Of a DNA stretch of 64,000 nt, positions 54,526-63,908 are shown piece after piece. Both the position numbers and the translations under genes were made by a program. This stretch comes from Colwellia psychrerythraea 34H. Its GTDB lineage: Bacteria > Pseudomonadota > Gammaproteobacteria > Enterobacterales > Alteromonadaceae. The notes under the pieces are model-generated. The model made no database searches and was not told the origin of the DNA. It saw only the letters and a program-made list of their open reading frames with translations. Within the stretch, counting starts at the first letter, position 1. Every line of letters starts with the position of its first letter. The stretch covers positions 2,170,001 to 2,234,000 of the forward strand of contig NC_003910.7 in the NCBI RefSeq assembly GCF_000012325.1, read 5' to 3'.

Positions 54526-55407
54526 ATGAAATTCTCTTTAGGACCTAGCCTATTCTTTTGGCCGAAAAATGAGGTGGTAGACTTCTACCAACAAGCGAAA
54601 GAATCGAGTGCTGATGTCATTTATTTGGGCGAAACGGTTTGTTCAAAAAGGCGTGAACTTCGCGCTAAAGATTGGCTTGGCTTAGCGCAAGACGTTGCCC
54701 AAGATACTAATAAACAGGTGGTTGTTTCAACAATGACTTTGCTTGAGTCACCTGCTGAAATACAAGTGTTAAAGCGCTTGTGTGATAACGGTGAATTTCT
54801 GGTAGAAGCCAATGATTTAAGCGCAGTGCAAATTATGCATGAGCTTAAAATGCCGTTTGTCGCAGGGCCTGCGATTAATTGTTATAACTTATCAACCCTT
54901 AAAGTCTTGTTAAAACAAGGTATGACGCGCTGGTTAATGCCTGTTGAACTCAGTGGTGATTGGTTAAAAATACTATTAGAACAAGCGACAGAGGCAGGTA
55001 TTCGACAGCAGTTCGAATGTGAAGTCTTTTCATGGGGTTACCTACCGTTAGCCTATTCTGCCCGTTGCTTTACCGCTCGCTCTGAAGATAAAGCAAAAGA
55101 TGATTGTGAGTATTGTTGCATTAAGTACCCGGAAGGTCGCCGAATGAATAGTCGCGAAGGAGAACGAGTATTTGTGCTAAATGGTATTCAAACTTTGTCT
55201 GGTTACCAGTATAATCTCATCAATGAAATGCCAGCCCTTGATGCAATGGGGGTTGATATTGCCCGCATTAGTGCAGATAGCACAGAAGCTTTTACCCAAC
55301 TTGATAACTTTAGAGAGCAACTTGTTAACCCAACGAGAAAAGAACTCGACGGTGTCACAGAATGTAATGGTTTTTGGCATAAGATTGCAGGCATGTCCGT
55401 AGCTTAA
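54526..55407 (+). CDS. ubiV: Ubiquinone anaerobic biosynthesis protein UbiV (U32 peptidase-like)
   Basis: A 293-residue partner of UbiU. Conserved cysteines Cys39 (GETVCSKRRELR), Cys181 (YSARCFTAR), Cys194 and Cys198 (DDCEYCCIKYPEG) match the 4Fe-4S ligands of UbiV; Cys197 is an extra neighbour. MKFSLGPSLFFWPKNEVVDFY is the usual N-terminus. It lies 65 bases after ubiU with a purine-rich AGGAAAAA before the ATG. Confidence 0.95.
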   Translation: MKFSLGPSLFFWPKNEVVDFYQQAKESSADVIYLGETVCSKRRELRAKDWLGLAQDVAQDTNKQVVVSTMTLLESPAEIQVLKRLCDNGEFLVEANDLSAVQIMHELKMPFVAGPAINCYNLSTLKVLLKQGMTRWLMPVELSGDWLKILLEQATEAGIRQQFECEVFSWGYLPLAYSARCFTARSEDKAKDDCEYCCIKYPEGRRMNSREGERVFVLNGIQTLSGYQYNLINEMPALDAMGVDIARISADSTEAFTQLDNFREQLVNPTRKELDGVTECNGFWHKIAGMSVA

Positions 55408-55461
55408 AATTAGCGAGAGTTAAATTAGCTGCAATAATTAAATGAGAATAATGAGAACACT

Positions 55462-56613
55462 ATGTATACCTTAAACTTGAACCAAATGACTCAGCAAGAA
55501 TTCTTAGACGAATACTGGCAAAAGAAACCTGTAGTAATACGGCAGGGATTTAAAGACTTTGTTGACCCTATTGCTCCTGACGAATTGGCAGGTCTAGCGA
55601 TGGAGGAGCAAATAGAGTCTCGTTTGGTTCATAAACAAGATGGACAATGGCAAGCTGCTTTTGGCCCATTTGAAAGTTATGAACATTTAGGCACTGAGAA
55701 CTGGTCTCTTGTAGTACAAGCCCTTGATAACTTCTCTGAAGAGTCGGCAGGAATTATTGAAGCATTCCGATTTATTCCTCACTGGCGTTTAGATGACTTA
55801 ATGGCAAGTTTTGCTATGCCCGGTGGCAGTGTTGGTCCACACATAGATAACTACGATACTTTCATTTGCCAAGGCTCAGGTAAACGTCATTGGCGAGTTG
55901 GAGATAGCGGTGAGCACGTAGAATTTGCAGCCCACGAAGCGTTATTACATGTCGAGGCATTTGAGGCTATCATCGATGTAGAACTCGACGCTGGAGATAT
56001 CTTGTATATTCCACCTGGATTCCCCCATGAAGGTATATCCCTTGACACCTCAATGAGCTTTTCTGTCGGTTTTCGAGGTAATTCAGCGGTAAGTGTACTT
56101 AGTGCTTTTGCTGATCATTTAATTGATAATGAAAAAGGTAGCCAGTTATTAACCGATCCTAATAGGCTGGTTACTAGTAATAGTGGCGAGGTAAGCAACA
56201 ACGATTACGCGAGTATTAAGTTGCAAGTTCAGAATCTACTTGATGATGACATTAACTTTAAAAAATTCACGGGGCAGTTTTTAACTACCGCGAAACATGA
56301 TCTAGATATTTTAATACCGGATGAACCGTTTGAGCTTACTGAAGTGAGTAACTTGCTTAACAGTCATGCTATCAAACGTCTAGGCGGCTTACGTGCTTTT
56401 TACTTCGAAGATACTATTGAACAGGGTTTGTGTTATATCAATGGTAGTGAATTGGCTTTTTCAGCAGAAATTGCTAATGGTGTGAAACTACTTTGTGACA
56501 AAGTGATGTTGTTACCTGACGATCTTAGTGACTGGAGCCATAATGCTGCTTTTGTTGAGTTAACGACAGAGTTACTGAACCAAGGTTATTGGTATTTAGC
56601 TGAAGCAGAGTAG
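55462..56613 (+). CDS. roxA: 50S ribosomal protein L16 arginine hydroxylase (RoxA/YcfD)
   Basis: A 383-residue JmjC/cupin-type 2-oxoglutarate, Fe(II)-dependent oxygenase that hydroxylates an arginine of ribosomal protein L16. The metal triad is His127 and Asp129 (VGPHIDNYDTF) and His189 (PPGFPHEGI); ICQGSGKRHWRVGD and YIPPGFPHEG are signature stretches. Full length with the C-terminal winged-helix-like region. It lies 54 bases after ubiV, so it may share that transcript; an oxygenase beside anaerobic ubiquinone genes is a curious pairing. A decayed copy of its last 16 codons appears at 60390. Confidence 0.93.
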   Translation: MYTLNLNQMTQQEFLDEYWQKKPVVIRQGFKDFVDPIAPDELAGLAMEEQIESRLVHKQDGQWQAAFGPFESYEHLGTENWSLVVQALDNFSEESAGIIEAFRFIPHWRLDDLMASFAMPGGSVGPHIDNYDTFICQGSGKRHWRVGDSGEHVEFAAHEALLHVEAFEAIIDVELDAGDILYIPPGFPHEGISLDTSMSFSVGFRGNSAVSVLSAFADHLIDNEKGSQLLTDPNRLVTSNSGEVSNNDYASIKLQVQNLLDDDINFKKFTGQFLTTAKHDLDILIPDEPFELTEVSNLLNSHAIKRLGGLRAFYFEDTIEQGLCYINGSELAFSAEIANGVKLLCDKVMLLPDDLSDWSHNAAFVELTTELLNQGYWYLAEAE

Positions 56614-57385
56614 CTAACTTGGCTTTAGTCAATTTTCCTTCTGAAAATGGCACTTATCTGTTTATGTTATAGCTATGTTATTTTTAAATATACAGGGTTC
56701 AACCGGCATTTAGGAACGCCTTTATTTAAGGAATTGATTAAAGATAATAGTTATTCAGAATAGTATGTAAAAACTTACGCTAATCAACTAAAGCGATATT
56801 GCGTTATTGTTGAACAATAACGCAATATAAAGCGCTTCTACACTAAACTTGTAGTGATACCTCCCCAAAAAAGTGACCAGTATAAAACTTATAGTTTGCT
56901 AAGTTCACCGCAAACATTAAGACTAAATTAATATAGCTACATCATCTACAGGTCACAAATATCCCATAAACGCGGATTGACATTAATTGAACTGAGATTG
57001 AGCAAGGAAAAGCATTCGTCAAGTATCGATAACTGACAAAATTTAACCTGCAGTTTTAGCTCATCGGATCCCACGGCAGCGCTAACCAGAAAACTCCATA
57101 CTTATGTCTTTATTTCTCGCTATAACATGAAAAATTTAGTATTCACATCTGTCCAATCAGGAAATCAAGCTCAAGTAAAAAATGAATGTCCCAAACAGAG
57201 TCTGGCGAGTGAAATAGAACTTTTTAGTGCACTTCTTACAAAAAAAAGGTAATTAAAGTTAGTTTTAGGTAAATTAAATGTTAATTGCTTCGTATTTAAT
57301 ACATTCACTAACCCTATTTTAGTGTGTATATTACTACGAACAATAGGATATTGGTGGCTATAAAGTCACTAGCACAAGGATAACA
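56614..57385. other. Intergenic region with decayed repeat and small open frame
   Basis: About 56690-56850 looks like a decayed relative of the MITE at 38268: AACGCCTTTATTTAAGG then ATTGATTAAAGATAATAG parallels that element's interior. It contains a 16-bp perfect inverted repeat (56796-56828). A 41-codon open frame at 57127-57252 (MKNLVFTSVQSGNQAQVK onward) has no visible ribosome-binding site and no recognised relative; I do not call it a gene. The promoter of the M16 gene should lie in the final 100 bases. Confidence 0.4.
56796..56828. repeat. Perfect 16-bp inverted repeat
   Basis: ATATTGCGTTATTGTT (56796-56811) and its exact complement (56813-56828) flank a single G. It lies inside the decayed MITE-like stretch, 183 bases after roxA. 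No T-run follows, so it is more likely part of the element than a terminator. Confidence 0.6.
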
Positions 57386-60292
57386 ATGAGAAAGAATAAT
57401 TATACTTTAATTGCAGCGTTAGTTGCCGCAACATTAGGCGTTAGTACTCTTAGTGGTTGTAACACTATGGAGTCTACTGCTAACACTCAATCGGTATTAG
57501 TGAATCAAGAAACCGTGGTTAAAAGTCAAAATGATCAACGCCAATACCGTTATGTCGAACTTGATAATGGTTTAAAAGTGATACTCGTTTCTGACAGTAG
57601 CGCTGATAAATCTGCTGCTTCAATGGATGTACATATAGGTCATATGGCCGATCCTAAAGACCGTGAAGGTCTTGCCCATTTCTTAGAACATATGTTGTTT
57701 TTAGGGACTGATAAATACCCTAAAGTGGGTGAATACAATGAATATTTAAAAGCGAACGGCGGTTGGTCAAATGCTGGCACAGGTCAAGAACACACCAATT
57801 ATTTTTTTCAAGTAAATCAAGACTCATTAGAAGAAGCGACTGATCGTTTTGCGCAATTTTTTATTTCACCTAGTTTAGATTTACAATACGTAGACCGCGA
57901 AAAAAATGCGGTTAACTCTGAATACAGCATGAAAATTAAAGATGATGCCCGCCGTATTAGAGAAGTATTGAAAGACACACGAAACCCTGAGCATCCATCA
58001 AGCCAATTTTCGGTCGGTAATTTAGATACATTAGCGGACCGCGAAAATGATGTGCTTATTGATGACTTAAAAGCACTTTATAAAGAGAATTATAGTGCTA
58101 GCCGTATGTCACTGTCATTGGTAGGTCGTGAAGACCTAGACACCTTAGAGAAATGGGCACGTGAAAAATTCACAGCCATTCCAAATAATGGTTCAAAATC
58201 TACTCCTGTTAAGGTTAAGCCCTATTTACCTGAGCAGTTAGGCGTAAAAATCAATATAGAGCCAATGAAAGATATAAGAAAGCTAACGTTGGCATTTCCT
58301 GTTAACAAGTCAACTCAGTATTTTGAAGAAAAACCACTTATTATTATCTCATCTTTATTAGGTCAAGAAGGCAAAGGCAGCTTATATAGCCATCTAAAAA
58401 ACCAGGGATTAATAGAATCTTTAGGTACTAGCGCTTATGGTCCAGATGATTTTGAGCGTTTTACTGTAAGAATTACACTGACACCTAAAGGTTTAGCTGA
58501 TTATCAACAAGTCACTGAAGCGGTATTTGCATATTTACAATTGTTGTCAAATAAGCAATACAACCAGCAGTACTTTACAGAACAAGCGGCTATCTCAAAA
58601 AATAGTTTTGATTTTTTAGAAAAACAGGGGGCAGCAGATACCGCTAGCAACCTTTCAAGACAGTTACAGTATTTTTCACCAAAAAACATTCTCAATGAAG
58701 GCTATTTGTATAGTGATTATTCTCACCAATTGATCACTGAATACTTGGCGCAGATAACACCTGAAAAAATGCGATTAGTGTTAATTGCTAAAGGTTTAAC
58801 AACAGATCAAGTGCAACCTGAATACAATACGCCTTATGCAATGACTAAAATCAATGCAGAAGAGATGAGTCGTTATCAATCACCTAAAACCATTGATGCA
58901 TTTTCGTTGCCAGCACCTAACCCATTTATTGCTACGAACCTAACAATGAAAAAATTAGAGTCAGATGCGAGCAAGCCAGTCGTTGCTTTTGAGAAATCAG
59001 GCTTTACTTTATGGCACAAGCAAGACACTGAGTTTAGAGTGCCTAAAGCATCTGTTAATGTACAAATTTACTCTGACCAAGCAGGAAAAAGTGCGTTATC
59101 ACGCGCTCAAAACTATCTTTACAGTGCGTTATTAAAAGACAGTTTAAATGAGTTTGGTTATCCCGCCAAAGAAGCTGAATTATACTATAACGTTTGGTCT
59201 ACCAGTGCAGGAATAGGCTTTGGCGTAAATGGCTATGATGAAAAACAAGCCATGCTGTTAAGTACAATCAATAAACGCGTTCGACATTTGGATATAGATG
59301 AAGCGGCTTTTAATTTACACAAAGAGCGCTTAGTACGTAAATGGAACAATGCTAAATTTGACCGTCCATATAGCCAAGCACGTTCAGCATTGAGCCAAAT
59401 GCAAAGTACTAAAAGCTATTCAGCAAAAGCATTAGCCAGTGCACTTTCAACAGTAACAACAAAACAGTTAGCGCAATATATTAACGATTTTCATAAGGCG
59501 ATTGAAGTCGAAGTATTGGTACACGGTAATATGCTTAAAGCAGAGTCGGTACAATTGGGCAAAAGCCTTTATGCGCTAAATATGACCGACTCTATAGCTA
59601 AAGAACGTGCTAATAAAGTTGTTAAGTTAAACAACACGAGTCATGCGTTAGTTCAAGAATTAGTGGTAGATCATAACGATTCGACCATTGTTGAAAGTTA
59701 CATTAGTAATGATGATTCATTCGCTAATCGAGCTAAATATGGCTTATTTGGTAGCATGATAAACGCTCCTTTCTTTAAATCTATCCGTACCGATCAACAA
59801 CTTGGCTATATTGTTAGTGGCCGAAATACCAAGTTAGAAAATTTACCTGGATTGTCATTTTTAATTCAATCGCCCAAAGCAGGACCGGTAGAATTAAAAC
59901 GTCGGATCGATCAATTCATGACTGATTTTAAAGGGACATTAAATGAGATGACCGCTGAAAAATTTAATGAATACAAGCAAGGGCTCATTAAAGATTTACA
60001 AGCTAAAGATAAGAACTTAAATGAGCGCACACGGTATTACTGGTCAGAAATCAATGAAAAAATGTTTGATTTTAATAGCAAAGAAATAATTGTTGCTGAA
60101 GTTGAAAAGTTAACACATGACGATATGAAAGTGTTTTTCTCTTCAATAATAGAAACAACTCAACCTATTATTGTGCGAAGCTTTGGTACTGCCCATCAAG
60201 GTGATGACGATTACAAGCAAGCCTTGCACGATAATAGTATTTGTCGTACTGAGCAGTGCTTTACTAACGAACTTACTAAGGTTGTGAGATAA
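57386..60292 (+). CDS. M16 family (pitrilysin/insulinase-like) zinc protease, predicted lipoprotein
   Basis: A 968-residue protein. A lipoprotein signal peptide ends with LSGC (Cys25), so it should be anchored in the envelope. The inverted zinc motif HFLEH (residues 98-102, in GLAHFLEHMLFLGT) and the downstream EKNAVNSEY glutamate region identify an active M16A peptidase. Four M16 repeats are expected over this length, as in E. coli protease III (PtrA), which is periplasmic rather than lipidated. It degrades small peptides and polypeptides. AAGGATAAC precedes the ATG. A terminator follows the gene. It stands alone between two repeats of roxA-like sequence (roxA itself and the remnant at 60390). 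Confidence 0.93.
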   Translation: MRKNNYTLIAALVAATLGVSTLSGCNTMESTANTQSVLVNQETVVKSQNDQRQYRYVELDNGLKVILVSDSSADKSAASMDVHIGHMADPKDREGLAHFLEHMLFLGTDKYPKVGEYNEYLKANGGWSNAGTGQEHTNYFFQVNQDSLEEATDRFAQFFISPSLDLQYVDREKNAVNSEYSMKIKDDARRIREVLKDTRNPEHPSSQFSVGNLDTLADRENDVLIDDLKALYKENYSASRMSLSLVGREDLDTLEKWAREKFTAIPNNGSKSTPVKVKPYLPEQLGVKINIEPMKDIRKLTLAFPVNKSTQYFEEKPLIIISSLLGQEGKGSLYSHLKNQGLIESLGTSAYGPDDFERFTVRITLTPKGLADYQQVTEAVFAYLQLLSNKQYNQQYFTEQAAISKNSFDFLEKQGAADTASNLSRQLQYFSPKNILNEGYLYSDYSHQLITEYLAQITPEKMRLVLIAKGLTTDQVQPEYNTPYAMTKINAEEMSRYQSPKTIDAFSLPAPNPFIATNLTMKKLESDASKPVVAFEKSGFTLWHKQDTEFRVPKASVNVQIYSDQAGKSALSRAQNYLYSALLKDSLNEFGYPAKEAELYYNVWSTSAGIGFGVNGYDEKQAMLLSTINKRVRHLDIDEAAFNLHKERLVRKWNNAKFDRPYSQARSALSQMQSTKSYSAKALASALSTVTTKQLAQYINDFHKAIEVEVLVHGNMLKAESVQLGKSLYALNMTDSIAKERANKVVKLNNTSHALVQELVVDHNDSTIVESYISNDDSFANRAKYGLFGSMINAPFFKSIRTDQQLGYIVSGRNTKLENLPGLSFLIQSPKAGPVELKRRIDQFMTDFKGTLNEMTAEKFNEYKQGLIKDLQAKDKNLNERTRYYWSEINEKMFDFNSKEIIVAEVEKLTHDDMKVFFSSIIETTQPIIVRSFGTAHQGDDDYKQALHDNSICRTEQCFTNELTKVVR

Positions 60293-60334
60293 CTATTATT
60301 GACTAATATAGTGGTGTTGTTTATCTAATTGATC

Positions 60335-60368
60335 AAAGGCTTTTGAATGAACTCAGAAGCCTTTTTTA
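60335..60368 (+). terminator. Rho-independent terminator after the M16 protease gene
   Basis: Arms AAAGGCTTTTGA (60335-60346) and TCAGAAGCCTTT (60353-60364), one mismatch, run into TTTTTT. It begins 42 bases after the stop codon. Confidence 0.85.
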
Positions 60369-60389
60369 CAACTATCAATCGTCTTATCG

Positions 60390-60437
60390 ACAGAGCTAAC
60401 TAACCAGGGTTATTGTTATTTAGCTGACACAGAATAG
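60390..60437 (+). pseudogene. Remnant of a roxA 3' end
   Basis: 48 bases translating TELTNQGYCYLADTE-stop align with the last 16 codons of roxA at 56566-56613 (TELLNQGYWYLAEAE-stop). By my count 39 of 48 bases match, and the differences are scattered. Nothing of roxA is visible upstream of it, because the terminator of the protease gene intervenes. It reads as the tail of a second, lost roxA-like copy. Confidence 0.7.
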
Positions 60438-60503
60438 TTAGTTAACAATAATAATTAACTGACCTTAGCTTAATGTAAAATTTTAAAGAGTATTACTCTA
60501 CTT

Positions 60504-61911
60504 TCAAGCGGTTTCATTATTCACTGATGACACTCGCAGATATCTAGTGATATCAACCTCATCAATTTGTTCGCTGTTCATGTACTTATTGGCATAAGTT
60601 AAATAAGTGCCAGAGGTTAAAAATAGCTCGAATAAATCAATGTCAATATGTTGATCAATGGCGAATTTATGCAAAATATTAACTGATACACTTAAGGGTT
60701 TTGCTTTTTTATAGGGCCTATCAGCAGCCGTTAATGCCTCAAAAATATCAGCAATCACTAATACTCGTTCAGGGATAGTTAATTGGTCAGCCGTTAACTG
60801 TCTTGGATAACCCGTGCCAATAAGGGTTTCATGATGTGTTGAAGCAAATCGTGGAACATTAGCAAGCTCAGGAGGAAAAGGCAGTTGTTCTAACATTTTG
60901 ATCGTACCTATAATGTGCTCATTGATAATATATCGGTCTTCTGCTGTTAATGTGCCACGAGAAACAGATAAGTTATATAACTCACCTAAATTAGCAATAT
61001 GTTCAGGTGCAGACATTTTTATAGCGAGTTTTTCATCGAATTCTACTGGATTAGTTCGTCTAAAAATATGTTCTGCTTTGTCGGTCAATAACTGTTCAGT
61101 TACGGGAAATCTCTGTGATTGCGCATCTGTCGGTTGGTGGAGACCTTGCTGTTGGTTTTGTTTTGCTAAATGTAACTCTTCTACTGGCGATAAACCTAAA
61201 GTATCATCAAAGTGACGTTGCCAAGTTTGTTGAGCAATGAGGTGTAATTGCTCAATTTTATCCTCAGCCATAAACTCACTCCCTACATTCGCATTGGCTA
61301 CAAAAGCAAAGTCTTGTGTTAATTGCCTTTGTTGCTCTATCAGTAACTGATGTAGTTGTTTTTGTTGTTCAGGTTTTTCTATTAAAGCCTGATAATAATT
61401 CACTTCAGCATCTCGCCATAGCACTTCAAAGCGCATTCTTACTTCATGAATACGGTTATATATGCTTTCAAGTTTACTGCCTTTATCAACGATATGTTCA
61501 GGGGTAATAATTTTTCCGCAATCGTGTAACCAAGCAGAAATTTTGAACTCACGGTATTCATCATTGGACTTAAACGAAAAATCTTTAAAGGTACTATTAT
61601 CTTTAACAACTTCATTCACTAACATTAGGCCTAATTCAGGAACTCTATTGCAGTGACCACCGGTATATGCCGATTTATCATCGATAGTTTGTGCGATAAG
61701 TTGTATGAAAGAGTCCATCAATTCTTGCTGTTTTAGCTCATGGTCTTTAATCGCAACAGACATTTCGACTAATGAATAGGCAAGCTCATCAATTTCTTTA
61801 ATATTACTTTTAACTAAATTGACTTCTTCATATTTTCTGTTTTTAATTTTCTCATTCTCTAATGCAAGTAACTTAATAGGTTTTACTATTGGGCTGGAAA
61901 AATCCAACTCA
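60504..61911 (-). pseudogene. HD-GYP c-di-GMP phosphodiesterase, C-terminal part of a frameshifted gene
   Basis: The second half of a sensor protein, out of frame with its N-terminal half (61886-63718). It begins in a HAMP-like segment (SSPIVKPIKLLALENEKI, SNIKEIDELAYSLVEM) and then holds an HD-GYP domain. The metal residues are visible in GGHCNRVPELG, WLHDCGKIITPEHIVDKG, and STHHETLIGTGYPRQLTADQ with the GYP motif intact, followed by RVLVIADIFEALTAADRPYK. The HD-GYP core is interrupted by a Gln-rich insertion of about 130 residues (QQKQLHQLLIEQQRQLTQ). HD-GYP proteins hydrolyse c-di-GMP. Translation starting within this frame would give a soluble enzyme without its sensor, but no good start site is visible. 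A single extra T would join the halves. Confidence 0.82.
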
Positions 61912-63718
61912 CAGGCAGCACCAGTAATAAACAAATTGTTGTGATGATGATTGATAATTTTACCTTTGCAGCACTGGGAGCCAAAATAGTTTCACGCGGT
62001 ACTATTATGGCTAAAAACTCTGTTTCGTTAAAATTAGTAGGAGTTAAGTAGATAAAACTCTCGATATTATTTATCACTGATGGCACCAGTTGCCCATGAC
62101 GAAGGGTATTATCGGCTAACGATATTAATTCCGCATAAGGGACTACTCCTTGTTTGCTTTGTGCCTTACTTTGAGTAAACCACTTTGCTTTAAGTGCACT
62201 TTTTTGTTTTTCCGAAATATTATCTATAGCTAGATTAATAATGGTCATTAACTCGGTTTGTGAATCATGTAGCATAAAATGTAAAGAGTCGTTTAGGTCT
62301 GCTGGAGCAAAACTTACCTCGGAGTGATATTGAATGTTTTTAATAAAAAATTGCTGTTGGATATAACGAAAAATAACTTCGTTGTCAAAACCAGCAAAGA
62401 TCTCGCCCTGTGCCACCGCTTTTAACATCGCTTTACTCGAAGGGTATTCAATAATATTAATACTTGGAAAGTGTTGTTTAAGGAGCTTGGTGTTTGACCA
62501 GCCTTGAGTGATTGCTAACTCTTTGCCTTGTAATTGACCTAGATTACTTATTTTAGTTACATTTTTCTGAGTGATGATAGTAAAGGGCAAGTTAATAAAT
62601 TTTTCTGAAAATATTCCTCTCTGATTATTTTCTTCTGTTTTAAATACTGGTTGGAGTATATCGATGCTGTTGCTTTCAAATTCTTTAACTAACTCAAACC
62701 ATGTTAAACCATTGGTATATTCAAACGTTAAGCCTGTCATCTGAGAAACTAAAGACAGTATTTCGATGCTATAACCTTTTGGTTGCCCTGATATTGAAAA
62801 ATCAATAGGGGCCCAGTCAGTTTCATTAGATACTTTTAGCGGTGGAGTGTTTGCGATTAGTTGCTTTTGTTTATTGGACAGTGCGATTTTATTGACTTTT
62901 ATCTTAGCAATCTTAGGTGCATTACCTTGGTTACTTGAGATTATCTCCCCTGATTTTTGAAATAAATAGACTTCTTTTTCTACATTACCGTTATGTGCCG
63001 AACCTTGGTTGGTTAGGTATTGATCAATAGAAGATAATGCAATATCCACCGCAAGGACAGCATCAGAGCCAGGGATTTTAGCTGAATAGGTTTGCCCTGG
63101 GGCTTGCAAATTTTGGAACATATAGGGATCAGTTTTATGAACTTCTCCCATTTTAGCGTTTAAATACCATAGCCGAACACTAGCGTCATAATCGGTGTTT
63201 TCTTCACGGATTATCCGTACAGTAAAGTCTGCATTAAGATAACTAAAAACGCGTTTTCTTTTGCTCGCTTCGCCAGTAACTTCAATGGTAAGCCAGCGAT
63301 CTGAAATTGAAGCATCGACTTGTGCACGAATTGCTGGACTCGCGTCTAAATTGATTAACTCGTAGAGATCACCATTTCCAAAACCTATATATACTGCATA
63401 AAAGTCACTACTAGACTTGAGCACTTCTGAAAAAACAGGCCCGACAGAATTACTTACCTTATTACCCTCAACAAGGTCTCCAAATTTGGCGAACATGCGA
63501 GTAATATTTTGAGCTCTTTTATCGAGTGATTGTAAATGCTCTTGTGTTTTTTGACTCGATAAAGAAAATAGTTGGCTAGCGGATTCAGTAGCCATATTTT
63601 TACTGAAGTGATATTGCAAACTGATGGCAATAACGGCAGTAACAACCGTAGCTAAAATGAAAATACTTACTACGGTAAATCGAATAGTGTGCTGTGATAG
63701 CTTTGGCAAAAATTTCAA
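61886..63718 (-). pseudogene. Sensor N-terminal part of the frameshifted HD-GYP gene (CACHE-like plus solute-binding domain)
   Basis: About 610 residues. A membrane helix near the N-terminus (IRFTVVSIFILATVVTAVIAI) is followed by a periplasmic CACHE-like region (about residues 30-260). Then comes a bacterial family 3 solute-binding domain (LKVSNETDWAPIDFSISGQP, VTKISNLGQLQGKELAITQG, GEIFAGFDNEVIFRYI), and a second membrane helix (LSIIITTICLLLVLPVSWIF). The frame then ends prematurely at PAQ-stop. I chose TTG 63718, preceded by AAGGGA at a good distance; a TTG at 63739 is also open. With the next frame it would form one sensor-HAMP-HD-GYP protein. Confidence 0.8.
61898..61902 (-). other. Frameshift site in the HD-GYP gene (T5 run)
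   Basis: On the coding (minus) strand the sequence is TGG-ATT-TTT-CCA-GCC-CAA-TAG. With six T instead of five it would read W-I-F-S-S-P-I-V-K-P-I and continue into the HAMP and HD-GYP frame. The lesion is therefore one missing base in a homopolymer. Confidence 0.8.
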
Positions 63719-63839
63719 TATGCTAAGTCCCTTCAACAAAATTATATTTGATAATAACAGCTTAACTTATTTTCAATTTTTTTTTATATTTAATATGAGC
63801 TGTTTATTTTACATTTTTACAACTAAATGTTATTAGTTA

Positions 63840-63867
63840 TTGCTTGTTGATAAGCAATGCGGATAAT
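63840..63867 (+). promoter_or_regulatory. Possible promoter of rsuA
   Basis: TTGCTT (63840-63845) and GATAAT (63862-63867) are 16 bases apart and end 41 bases before the rsuA ATG. The TTGCTT also forms half of a small dyad (ATTGCTT / AAGCAAT). Confidence 0.35.
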
Positions 63868-63908
63868 AGCGGCTTATTTTCATTGACAGTAAGGCCTTGC
63901 TTGCCAAT

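Noticed and set aside
57127..57252. 41-codon open frame upstream of the M16 protease gene
   Set aside because: No start signal and no recognised family. The region also contains decayed repeat DNA, so a chance frame is likely.
61886..61934. Programmed ribosomal frameshifting in the HD-GYP gene
   Set aside because: The T5 run is short, no stimulatory hairpin or internal Shine-Dalgarno is evident, and a simple one-base loss explains the data better.
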